A stretch of 64,000 bases of DNA from Amblyomma americanum (lineage: Eukaryota; Arthropoda; Arachnida; Ixodida; Ixodidae): assembly GCF_052857255.1 (NCBI RefSeq), contig NW_027526486.1, positions 2,356,001-2,420,000 of the forward strand. The letters run 5' to 3'. The notes beneath the pieces are model-generated. The model saw only the letters and a list, made by a program, of their open reading frames with translations. It made no database searches and was not told the DNA's origin. The translations under genes were made by a program, and so were the position numbers. How positions within the stretch are numbered: the first letter of the stretch is position 1; each line of letters begins with the position of its first letter. Below, one piece after another: positions 1 to 10,700 of this stretch.

Positions 1-2327
1 GTTTACACTTTTCTCTTGTGTACTCTTCGACGACGTGTAAAATCGATGCTCGTGAATCTTGCTAGTTTCGATCTAAAACGATGTAACCCGTTGTTTTGAG
101 CCGGAATACAAGTTTTCGCGGAGTTCTGAGAGAAAAAGTTTGCACCTTTCTCTCGTCTACTCTTCGAAGACTTGTAAAATCGATGCTCGTGAATCTTGGT
201 AGTTTCGATCTAAAACAATGTATCCCGTTGTTTTGAGCCGGAATACAAGTTTTCGCGCAGTTCTGAGGGAAAAAGTTTACACCTTTCTCTCGTCTACTCT
301 TCGAAGACTTCTAAAATCGATGCTCGTGAATCTTGCTAGTTTCGATCCAAAACGATGTATCCCGTTGTTTTGAGCCGGAATACAAGTTTTCGCGCAGTTC
401 TGAGAGAAAAAGTTTACACCTTTCTCTCGTGTACTCTTCGACGACTTGTAAAATCGATGCCCGTGAATCTTGCTAGTTTCGATCTAAAACGATGTATCTC
501 GTTCTTTTGAGCCGGAATACAAGTTTTCGCGCAGTTGTGAGAGAAAAAGTTTACACATTTTTCTCGTCTACTCTTCGAAGACTTGTAATATCGATGCTCG
601 TGAATCTTGCTAGCTTCGATCTAAAACGATGTATCCGGTTGTTTTGAGCCGGAATACAAGTTTTCGCGCAGTTCTGAGAGAAAAAGTTTACACCTTTCTC
701 TTGTGTACTCTTCGACGACTTGTAAAATAGATGCTCGTGAATCTTGCAAGTTTTGATCTAAAACGATGTATCCCGTTGTTTTGAGCCGGAATACAAGTTT
801 TCGCGCAGTTCTGAGAGAAAAAGTTTACACCTTTCTCTCGTGTACTGTTCGACGACTTGTAAAATCGATGCTCGTGAATCTTGCTAGTTTCGATATAAAA
901 CGATGTATCCCGTTGTTTTGAGCCGGAATACAATTTTTCGCGCAGTTCTGAGAGAAAAAGTTTACACCTTTCTCTCGTGTACTGTTCGACGACGTGTAAA
1001 ATCGATGCTCGTGAATCTTGCTAGTTTGGATCTAAAACAATGTATCCCGTTGTTTTCAGCCAGAATACAAGTTTTCGTGCACTTCTGAGAGAAAAAGTTT
1101 ACACCTTTCTCTCGTCTACTCTTCGACAACTTGTAAAATCGATGCTCGTGAATCTTGCTAGTTTCGATCTAAAACAATGTATCCCGTTGTTTTGAGGCGG
1201 AATACAAGTTTTCGCGCAGTTCTGAGAGAAAAAGTTTACACCTTTCTCCCGTCTACTCTTCGACGACTTGTAAAATCGATGCTCGTGAATCTTGCTAGTT
1301 TCGATCCAAAACGATGTATCCCGTTGTTTTGAGCCGGAATACAAGTTTTCCCGCAGTTCTGAGAGAAAAAGTTTACACCTTTCTCTCGTGTACTCTTCGA
1401 CGACGTGTAAAATCGATGCTCGTGAATTTTGCTAGTTTCGATCTAAAACAATGTATCCCGTTGTTTTGAGCCAGAATACAAGTTTTCGTGCAGTTCTGAG
1501 AGAAAAAGTTTACCTTTCTCTCGTCTACTCTTCGACAACTTGTAAAATCGATGCTCGTGAATCTTGCTAGTTTCGATCTAAAATAATGTATCCCGTTGTT
1601 TTGAGCCGGAATACAAGTTTTCGCGCAGTTCTGAGAGAAAAAGTTTACACCTTTCTCTCGTGTACTGTTCGACGACTTGTAAAATCGATGCTCGTGGATC
1701 TTGCTAGTTTCGATCTAAAACGATGTATCCCGTTGTTTTGAGCCGGAATACAAGTTTTCGCGCAGTTCTGAGAGAAAAAGTGTACACCTTTCTCTCGGGT
1801 ACTCTTCGACGACGTGTAAAATCGATGCTCGTGAATCTTGCTAGTTTCGATCTAAAACAATGTATCCCGTTGTTTTGAGCCAGAATACAAGTTTTCGTGC
1901 AGTTCTGAGAGAAAAAGTTTACACCTTTCTCTCGTCTACTCTTCGACAACTTGTAAAATCGATGCTCGTGAATCTTGCTAGTTTCCATCTAAAACAATGT
2001 ATCCCGTTGTTTTGAGCCGGAATACAAGTTTTCGCGCAGTTCTGAGAGAAAAAGTTTACACCTTTCTCTCGTCTACTCTTCGAGGACTTGTAAAATCGAT
2101 GCTCGTGAATCTTGCTAGTTTCGATCCAAAACGATGTATCCCGTTGTTTTGAGCCGGAATACAAGTTTTCCCGCAGTTCTGAGAGAAAAAGTTTACACCT
2201 TTCTCTCGTCTACTCTTCGACGACTTGTAAAATCGATGCTCGTGAATCTTGCTAGTTTCGATCTAAAACGATGTATCCCGTTTTTTTGAGCCGGTATACA
2301 AGTTTTCGCGCAGTTCTGAGAGAAAAC
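1..2327 (+). repeat. Higher-order block 1 (17 monomers)
   Basis: Seventeen monomers, two bases short of 17 x 137 because of the 135-bp monomer at 1508-1642. It runs parallel to the next block. Bases 1-625 match 2328-2952, and 626-2327 match about 3775-5475. The six monomers at about 2953-3774 of the next block are therefore missing here. The junction near 625-690 joins a subtype-5 monomer ('gctagcttcg') to an 'atccgg' tail. Confidence 0.9.
1508..1642 (+). repeat. 135-bp monomer class (2-bp deletion; first of 5)
   Basis: 'gtttacacc' is shortened to 'gtttacc'. Copies start near 1508, 4657, 22647, 28912 and 30691. All share 'aataatg' further on, so they are one lineage (subtype m18). The class is absent from 32-64 kb. 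Confidence 0.92.
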
Positions 2328-5300
2328 GTTTACACTTTTCTCTTGTGTACTCTTCGACGACGTGTAAAATCGATGCTCGTGAATCTTGCTAGTTTCGATA
2401 TAAAACGATGTAACCCGTTGTTTTGAGCCGGAATACAAGTTTTCGCGGAGTTCTGAGAGAAAAAGTTTGCACCTTTCTCTCGTCTACTCTTCGAAGACTT
2501 GTAAAATCGATGCTCGTGAATCTTGGTAGTTTCGATCTAAAACAATGTATCCCGTTGTTTTGAGCCGGAATACAAGTTTTCGCGCAGTTCTGAGGGAAAA
2601 AGTTTACACCTTTCTCTCGTCTACTCTTCGAAGACTTCTAAAATCGATGCTCGTGAATCTTGCTAGTTTCGATCCAAAACGATGTATCCCGTTGTTTTGA
2701 GCCGGAATACAAGTTTTCGCGCAGTTCTGAGAGAAAAAGTTTACACCTTTCTCTCGTGTACTCTTCGACGACTTGTAAAATCGATGCCCGTGAATCTTGC
2801 TAGTTTCGATCTAAAACGATGTATCTCGTTCTTTTGAGCCGGAATACAAGTTTTCGCGCAGTTGTGAGAGAAAAAGTTTACACATTTTTCTCGTCTACTC
2901 TTCGAAGACTTGTAATATCGATGCTCGTGAATCTTGCTAGCTTCGATCTAAAACAATGTAACCCGTTGTTTTTAGCCGGAATACAAGTTTTCACGCAGTT
3001 CTGAGAGAAAAAGTTTACACCTTTCTCTCGTGTACTCTTCGACGACTTGTAAAATCGATGCTCGTGAATCTTGCTAATTTCGATCTAAAACGATGAATCC
3101 CGTTGTTTTGAGCCGGAATACAAGTTTTCGCGGAGTTCTGAGAGAAAACGTTTACACTTTTCTCTCGTGTACTCTTCGACGACGTGTAAAATCGATGCTC
3201 GTGAATCTTGCTAGTTTCAATCTAAAACGATGTAACCCGTTGTTTTGAGCCGGAATACAAGTTTTCGCGCAGTTCTGAGAGAAAAAGTTTACACCTTTCT
3301 CTCGTGTACTCTTCGACGACTTGTAAAATCGATGCTCGTGAATCTTGCTAATTTCGATCTAAAACGATGAATCCTGTTGTTTTGAGCCGGAATACAAGTT
3401 TTCGCGGAGTTCTGAGAGAAAACGTTTACACATTTCTCTCGTGTACTCTTCGACGACGTGTAAAATCGATGCTCGTGAATCTTGCTAGTTTCGATCTAAA
3501 ACGATGTAACCCGTTGTTTTGAGCCGGAATACAAGTTTTCGCGCAGTTCTGAGAGAAAAAGTTTACACCTTTCTCTCGTCTACTCTTCGGAGACTTGTAA
3601 AATCGATGCCCGTGAATCTTGCTAGTTTCGATCTAAAACGATGTTTCTCGTTGTTTTAAGCCGGAATACAAGTTTTCGCGCAGTTCTGAGAGAAAAAGTT
3701 TACACCTTTCTCCCGTCTACTATTTGACGACTTGTAAAATCGATGCTCGTGAATCTTGCTAGTTTTGACCTAAAACGATGTATCCGGTTGTTTTGAGCCG
3801 GAATACAAGTTTTCGCGCAGTTCTGAGAGAAAAAGTTTACACCTTTCTCTTGTCTACTCTTAGACGACTTGTAAAATAGATGCTCGTGAATCTTGCTAGT
3901 TTCGATCTAAAACGATGTATCCCGTTGTTTTGAGCCGGAATACAAGTTTTCGCGCAGTTCTGAGAGAAAAAGTTTACACCTTTCTCTCGTGTACTGTTCG
4001 ACGACTTGTAAAATCGATGCTCGTGAATCTTGCTAGTTTCAATATAAAACGATGTATCCCGTTGTTTTGAGCCGGAATACAAGTTTTCGCGCATTTCTGA
4101 GAGAAAAAGTTTACACCTTTCTCTCGTGTACTGTTCGACGACGTGTAAAATCGATGCTCGTGAATCTTGCTAGTTTGGATCTAAAACAATGTATCCCGTT
4201 GTTTTCAGCCAGAATACAAGTTTTCGTGCAGTTCTGAGAGAAAAAGTTTACACCTTTCTCTCGTCTACTCTTCGACAACTTGTAAAATCGATGCTCGTGA
4301 ATCTTGCTAGTTTCGATCTAAAACAATGTATCCCGTTGTTTTGAGGCGGAATACAAGTTTTCGCGCAGTTCTGAGAGAAAAAGTTCACACCTTTCTCCCG
4401 TCTACTCTTCGACGACTTGTAAAATCGATGCTCGTGAATCTTGCTAGTTTCGATCCAAAACGATGTATCCCGTTGTTTTGAGCCGGAATACAAGTTTTCC
4501 CGCAGTTCTGAGAGAAAAAGTTTACACCTTTCTCTCGTGTACTCTTCGACGACGTGTAAAATCGATGCTCGTGAATTTTGCTAGTTTCGATCTAAAACAA
4601 TGTATCCCGTTGTTTTGAGCCAGAATACAAGTTTTCGTGCAGTTCTGAGTGAAAAAGTTTACCTTTCTCTCGTCTACTCTTCGACAACTTGTAAAATCGA
4701 TGCTCGTGAACCTTGCTAGTTTCGATCTAAAATAATGTATCCCGTTGTTTTGAGCCGGAATACAAGTTTTCGCGCAGTTCTGAGAGAAAAAGTTTACACC
4801 TTTCTCTCGTGTACTGTTCGACGACTTGTCAAATCGATGCTCGTGAATCTTGCTAGTTTCGATCTAAAACGATGTATCCCGTTGTTTTGAGCCGGAATAC
4901 AAGTTTTCGCGCAGTTCTGAGGGAAAAAGTTTACACCTTTCTCTCGGGTACTCTTCGACGACGTGTAAAATCGATGCTCGTGAATCTTGCTAGTTTCGAT
5001 CTAAAACAATGTATCCCGTTGTTTTGAGCCAGAATACAAGTTTTCGTGCAGTTCTGAGAGAAAATTTTACACCTTTCTCTCGTCTACTCTTCGACAACTT
5101 GTAAAATCGATGCTCGTGAATCTTGCTAGTTTCGATCTAAAACAATGTATCCCGTTGTTTTGAGCCGGAATACAAGTTTTCGCGCAGTTCTGAGAGAAAA
5201 AGTTTACACCTTTCTCTCGTCTACTCTTCGAGGACTTGTAAAATCGATGCTCGTGAATCTTGCTAGTTTCGATCCAAAACGATGTATCCCGTTGTTTTGA

Positions 5301-5475
5301 GCCGGAATACAAGTTTTCCCGCAGTTCTGAGAGAAAAAGTTTACACCTTTCTCTCGTCTACTCTTCGACGACTTGTAAAATCGATGCTCGTGAATCTTGC
5401 TAGTTTCGATCTAAAACGATGTATCCCGTTTTTTTGAGCCGGTATACAAGTTTTCGCGCAGTTCTGAGAGAAAAC
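2328..5475 (+). repeat. Higher-order block 2 (23 monomers), reference subtype order
   Basis: This is the fullest block and gives the subtype numbering used here. m1 2328 'cttttctcttg'; m2 2465 'gtttgcacc', 'cttggtag'; m3 2602 'gacttctaaaatc', 'gatccaaaac'; m4 2739 'gatgcccg', 'tctcgttctttt'; m5 2876 'acacattttt', 'gtaatatcg', 'gctagc'; m6 3013 'gctaattt', 'gatgaatcc'; m7 3150 'acgtgtaaaa', 'gtaaccc'; m8 3287 like m6; m9 3424 'cacatttctc'; m10 3561 'cggagac', 'gatgtttctcg'; m11 3698 'ctatttgacg', 'atccgg'; m12 3835 'cttagacgac', 'aaatagatg'; m13 3972 'ctgttcg', 'atataaaac'; m14 4109 'tttggatc', 'ttcagccag'; m15 4246 'gacaacttg', 'gaggcgg'; m16 4383 'tcccgcag'; m17 4520 'gaattttgc'; m18 4657 (135 bp) 'aataatg'; m19 4792; m20 4929 'tcgggtac'; m21 5065; m22 5202 'cgaggac'; m23 5339 'cccgttttttt', 'ggtatac'. 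The block is 3 bp short of 23 x 137: 2 bp lost in m18 and 1 bp at the 'aaaatttt' junction before 5065. Confidence 0.9.
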
Positions 5476-5612
5476 GTTTACACTTTTCTCTTGTGTACTC
5501 TTCGACGACGTGTAAAATCGATGCTCGTGAATCTTGCTAGTTTCGATCTAAAACGATGTAACCCGTTGTTTTGAGCCGGAATACAAGTTTTCGCGGAGTT
5601 CTGAGAGAAAAA

Positions 5613-5752
5613 GTTTGCACCTTTCTCTCGTCTACTCTTCGAAGACTTGTAAAATCGATGCTCGTGAATCTTGGTAGTTTCAATCTAAAACGATGTATCC
5701 CGTTGTTTTGAGCCGGAATACAAGTTTTCGAGCAGTTCTGAGAGAAAAAAAA
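5613..5752 (+). repeat. A-tract expansion monomer class (A8, A9 or A10; first of 21)
   Basis: The terminal A5 is lengthened. A8 tracts end at 5752, 8056, 9141, 13377, 14462, 18287, 20468, 23743 and 31788. A10 ends at 26063. A9 tracts end at 34239, 36430, 38210, 42433, 43533, 47208, 48308, 50901, 53494, 55540 and 59885. The lengthened tract almost always follows the m2 type ('cttggtag'). The exceptions are the second tracts near 9141, 14462 and 20468, which follow an m7-type monomer. Slippage followed by block copying explains the pattern. Confidence 0.92.
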
Positions 5753-5889
5753 GTTTACACCTTTCTCTCGTGTACTGTTCGACGACTTGTAAAATCGATG
5801 CTCGTGAATCTTGCTAGTTTCGATCTAAAACGATGTATCCCGTTGTTTTGAGCCGGAATACAAGTTTTCGCGCAGTTCTGAGAGAAAAA

Positions 5890-6012
5890 GTTTACACCTT
5901 TCTCTCGTGTACTCTTCGACGACGTGTGAAACCGATGCTCGTGCGATCTAAAACAATGTATCCCGTTGTTTTGAGCCAGAATACAAGTTTTCGTGCAGTT
6001 CTGAGAGAAAAA
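5890..6012 (+). repeat. 123-bp monomer class with 14-bp internal deletion (first of 23)
   Basis: 'gctcgtg' is joined directly to 'cgatctaaaac', removing 14 bp (about monomer positions 55-68). A linked change gives 'gtgtgaaa' instead of 'gtgtaaaa'. Starts of all copies: 5890, 6150, 8194, 9279, 13515, 14600, 18425, 20606, 23881, 26201, 26872, 31926, 38348, 40252, 43671, 45027, 48446, 51039, 53495, 55678, 56212, 57978 and 60022. The last five carry an extra g-to-t ('ctcttgcg'). No direct repeat flanks the deletion, so one origin followed by copying fits best. Because 123 is a multiple of 3, reading frames pass through it. Confidence 0.93.
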
Positions 6013-7505
6013 GTTTACACCTTTCTCTCGTCTACTCTTCGACAACATGTAAAATCGATGCTCGTGAATCTTGCTAGTTTCGATCTAAAACGATGTAACC
6101 CGTTGTTTTGAGCCGGAATACAAGTTTTCGCGCAGTTCTGAGAGAAAAAGTTTACACCTTTCTCTCGTTTACTCTTCGACGACGTGTGAAATCGATGCTC
6201 GTGCGATCTAAAACAATGTATCCCGTTGTTTTGAGCCGGAATACAAGTTTTCGCGCAGTTCTGAGGGAAAAAGTTTACACCTTTCTCTCGTCTACTATTC
6301 GAAGACTTCTAAAATCGATGCTCGTGAATCTTGCTAGTTTCGATCCAAAACGATGTATCCCGTTGTTTTGAGCCGGAATACAAGTTTTCGCGCAGTTCTG
6401 AGAGGAAAAGTTTACACCTTTCTCTCGTGTATTCTTCGACGACTTGTAAAATCGATGCCCGTGAATCTTGCTAGTTTCGATCTAAAACGATGTATCTCGT
6501 TCTTTTGAGCCGGAATACAAGTTTTCGCGCAGTTGTGAGAGAAAAAGTTTACACATTTTTCTCGTCTACTCTTCGAAGACTTGTAATATCGATGCTCGTG
6601 AATGTTGCTAGTTTCGATCTAAAACAATGTAACCCGTTGTTTTTAGCCGGAATACAAGTTTTCACGCAGTTCTGAGAGAAAAAGTTTACACCTTTCTCTC
6701 GTGTACTCTTCGACGACTTGTAAAATCGATGCTCGTGAATCTTGCTAGCTTCGATCTAAAACGATGAATCCCGTTGTTTTTAGCCGGAATACAAGTTTTC
6801 ACGCAGTTCTGAGAGAAAAAGTTTACACCTTTCTCTCGTGTACTCTTCGACGACTTGTAAAATCGATGCTCGTGAATCTTGCTAATTTCGATCTAAAACG
6901 ATGAATCCCGTTGCTTTGAGCCGGAATACAAGTTTTCGCGGAGTTCTGAGAGAAAACGTTTACACTTTTCTCTCGTGTACTCTTCGACGACGTGTAAAAT
7001 CGATGCTCGTGAATCTTGCTAGTTTCGATCTAAAACGATGTAACCCGTTGTTTTGAGCCGGAATACAAGTTTTCGCGCAGTTCTGAGAGAAAAAGTTTAC
7101 ACCTTTCTCTCGTGTACTCTTCGGAGACTTGTAAAATCGATGCCCGTGAATCTTGCTAGTTTCGATCTAAAACGATGTTTCTCGTTGTTTTAAGCCGGAA
7201 TACAAGTTTTCGCGCAGTTCTGAGAGAAAAAGTTTACACCTTTCTCTTGTCTACTCTTAGACGACTTGTAAAATAGATGCTCGTGAATCTTGCTAGTTTC
7301 GATCTAAAACGATGTATCCCGTTGTTTTGAGCCGGAATACAAGTTTTCGCGCAGTTCTGAGAGAAAAAGTTTACACCTTTCTCTCGTGTACTCTTCGACG
7401 ACTTGTAAAATCGATGCCCGTGAATCTTGCTAGTTTCGATCTAAAACGATGTATCTCGTTCTTTTGAGCCGGAATACAAGTTTTCGCGCAGTTGTGAGAG
7501 AAAAA

Positions 7506-7642
7506 GTTTACACATTTTTCTCGTCTACTCTTCGAGGACTTGTAAAATCGATGCTCGTGAATCTTGCTAGTTTCGATCCAAAACGATGTATCCCGTTGTT
7601 TTGAGCCGGAATACAAGTTTTCCCGCAGTTCTGAGAGAAAAA
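7506..7642 (+). repeat. Chimeric monomer m5/m22
   Basis: The left end has the m5 signature 'acacatttttctcg'. The right end has the m22 signatures 'cgaggac', 'gatccaaaac' and 'ttttcccgcag'. The switch lies between about monomer positions 15 and 30. The same chimera occurs at 12827-12963 and 17737-17873, so it formed before the 5-kb duplications. It is a fossil of an unequal exchange between subtypes that sit 17 monomers apart in the reference order. Confidence 0.88.
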
Positions 7643-7779
7643 GTTTACACCTTTCTCTCGTCTACTCTTCGACGACTTGTAAAATCGATGCTCGTGAATC
7701 TTGCTAGTTTCGATCTAAAACGATGTATCCCGTTTTTTTGAGCCGGTATACAAGTTTTCGCGCAGTTCTGAGAGAAAAC

Positions 7780-10700
7780 GTTTACACTTTTCTCTTGTGT
7801 ACTCTTCGACGACGTGTAAAATCGATGCTCGTGAATCTTGCTAGTTTCGATCTAAAACGATGTAACCCGTTGTTTTGAGCCGGAATACAAGTTTTCGCGG
7901 AGTTCTGAGAGAAAAAGTTTGCACCTTTCTCTCGTCTACTCTTCGAAGACTTGTAAAATCGATGCTCGTGAATCTTGGTAGTTTCGATCTAAAACGATGT
8001 ATCCCGTTGTTTTGAGCCGGAATACAAGTTTTCGCGCAGTTCTGAGAGAAAAAAAAGTTTACACCATTCTCTCGTGTACTGTTCGACGACTTGTAAAATC
8101 GATGCTCGTGAAAATTGCTAGTTTCGATCTAAAACGATGTATCCCGTTGTTTTGAGCCGGAATACAAGTTTTCGCGCAGTTCTGAGAGAAAAAGTTTACA
8201 CCTTTCTCTCGTTTACTCTTCGACGACGTGTGAAATCGATGCTCGTGCGATCTAAAACAATGTATCCCGTTGTTTTGAGCCGGAATACAAGTTTTCGCGC
8301 AGTTCTGAGGGAAAAAGTTTACACCTTTCTCTCGTCTACTCTTCGAAGACTTCTAAAATCGATGCTCGTGAATCTTGCTAGTTTCGATCCAAAACGATGT
8401 ATCCCATTGTTTTGAGCCGGAATACAAGTTTTCGCGCAGTTCTGAGAGAAAAAGTTTACACCTTTCTCTCGTGTACTCTTCGACGACTTGTAAAATCGAT
8501 GCCCGTGAATCTTGCTAGTTTCGATCTAAAACGATGTATCTCGTTCTTTTGAGCCGGAATACAAGTTTTCGCGCAGTTGTGAGAGAAAAAGTTTACACAT
8601 TTTTCTCGTCTACTCTTCGAAGACTTGTAATATCGATGCTCGTGAATGTTGCTAGTTTCGATCTAAAACAATGTAACCCGTTGTTTTTAGCCGGAATACA
8701 AGTTTTCACGCAGTTCTGAGAGAAAAAGTTTACACCTTTCTCTCGTGTACTCTTCGACGACTTGTAAAATCGATGCTCGTGAATCTTGCTAGCTTCGATC
8801 TAAAACGATGAATCCCGTTGTTTTTAGCCGGAATACAAGTTTTCACGCAGTTCTGAGAGAAAAAGTTTACACCTTTCTCTCGTGTACTCTTCGACGACTT
8901 GTAAAATCGATGCTCGTGAATCTTGCTAATTTCGATCTAAAACGATGAATCCCGTTGCTTTGAGCCGGAATACAAGTTTTCGCGGAGTTCTGAGAGAAAA
9001 CGTTTACACTTTTCTCTCGTGTACTCTTCGACGACGTGTAAAATCGATGCTCGTGAATCTTGCTAGTTTCGATCTAAAACGATGTAACCCGTTGTTTTGA
9101 GCCGGAATACAAGTTTTCGCGCAGTTCTGAGAGAAAAAAAAGTTTACACCATTCTCTCGTGTACTGTTCGACGACTTGTAAAATCGATGCTCGTGAATCT
9201 TGCTAGTTTCGATCTAAAACGATGTATCCCGTTGTTTTGAGCCGGAATACAAGTTTTCGCGCAGTTCTGAGAGAAAAAGTTTACACCTTTCTCTCGTTTA
9301 CTCTTCGACGACGTGTGAAATCGATGCTCGTGCGATCTAAAACAATGTATCTCGTTGTTTTGAGCCGGAATACAAGTTTTCGCGCAGTTCTGAGGGAAAA
9401 AGTTTACACCTTTCTCTCGTCTACTCTTCGAAGACTTCTAAAATCGATGCTCGTGAATCTTGCTAGTTTCGATCCAAAACGATGTATCCCGTTGTTTTGA
9501 GCCGGAATACAAGTTTTCGCGCAGTTCTGAGAGAAAAAGTTTACACCTTTCTCTCGTGTACTCTTCGACGACTTGTAAAATCGATGCCCGTGAATCTTGC
9601 TAGTTTCGATCTAAAACGATGTATCTCGTTCTTTTGAGCCGGAATACAAGTTTTCGCGCAGTTGTGAGAGAAAAAGTTTACACATTTTTCTCGTCTACTC
9701 TTCGAAGACTTGTAATATCGATGCTCGTGAATGTTGCTAGTTTCGATCTAAAACAATGTAACCCGTTGTTTTTAGCCGGAATACAAGTTTTCACGCAGTT
9801 CTGAGAGAAAAAGTTTACACCTTTCTCTCGTGTACTCTTCGACGACTTGTAAAATCGATGCTCGTGAATCTTGCTAGCTTCGATCTAAAACGATGAATCC
9901 CGTTGTTTTTAGCCGGAATACAAGTTTTCACGCAGTTCTGAGAGAAAAAGTTTACACCTTTCTCTCGTGTACTCTTCGACGACTTGTAAAATCGATGCTC
10001 GTGAATCTTGCTAATTTCGATCTAAAACGATGAATCCCGTTGCTTTGAGCCGGAATACAAGTTTTCGCGGAGTTCTGAGAGAAAACGTTTACACTTTTCT
10101 CTCGTGTACTCTTCGACGACGTGTAAAATCGATGCTCGTGAATCTTGCTAGTTTCGATCTAAAACGATGTAACCCGTTGTTTTGAGCCGGAATACAAGTT
10201 TTCGCGCAGTTCTGAGAGAAAAAGTTTACACCTTTCTCTCGTGTACTCTTCGGAGACTTGTAAAATCGATGCCCGTGAATCTTGCTAGTTTCGATCTAAA
10301 ACGATGTTTCTCGTTGTTTTAAGCCGGAATACAAGTTTTCGCGCAGTTCTGAGAGAAAAAGTTTACACCTTTCTCCCGTCTACTATTTGACGACTTGTAA
10401 AATCGATGCTCGTGAATCTTGCTAGTTTTGACCTAAAACGATGTATCCGGTTGTTTTGAGCCGGAATACAAGTTTTCGCGCAGTTCTGAGAGAAAAAGTT
10501 TACACCTTTCTCTTGTCTACTCTTAGACGACTTGTAAAATAGATGCTCGTGAATCTTGCTAGTTTCGATCTAAAACGATGTATCCCGTTGTTTTGAGCCG
10601 GAATACAAGTTTTCGCGCAGTTCTGAGAGAAAAAGTTTACACCTTTCTCTCGTGTACTGTTCGACGACTTGTAAAATCGATGCTCGTGAATCTTGCTAGT

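Larger units (their letters stand above)
626..5475 (+). repeat. Large repeat with 3149-bp shift; six-monomer length difference
   Basis: Bases 626-2327 correspond to about 3775-5475 at shifts of 3149, then 3148 bp after the 1-bp loss before 5065. Bases 1-625 correspond to 2328-2952 at a shift of 2327. The difference between the shifts is 822 bp, exactly six monomers. Confidence 0.85.
5476..7779 (+). repeat. Higher-order block 3 (17 monomers)
   Basis: The block starts m1, then m2 with an A8 tail, followed by two 123-bp deletion monomers (5890-6012 and 6150-6272). It then passes through m3-m7, m10 and m12, with m11 absent. It ends in a chimeric m5/m22 monomer at 7506-7642 and an m23 monomer. 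The length is 17 x 137 plus 3 minus 28, exactly as observed. This is the first block with the A-tract expansion and the 14-bp deletion, both of which recur in later blocks. Confidence 0.88.

Noticed and set aside
86..240. CENP-B box-like sequence at 'cccgttgttttgagccgg'
   Set aside because: Only the CCCG end fits the reverse complement of the core. The required inner T and the CGAA element are missing, so the essential positions do not match.
5735..5755. Poly(A) tail of a retroposed transcript at the A8-A10 tracts
   Set aside because: The tracts extend an A5 that ends every monomer, and the next base continues the satellite in phase. This is slippage, not an insertion.
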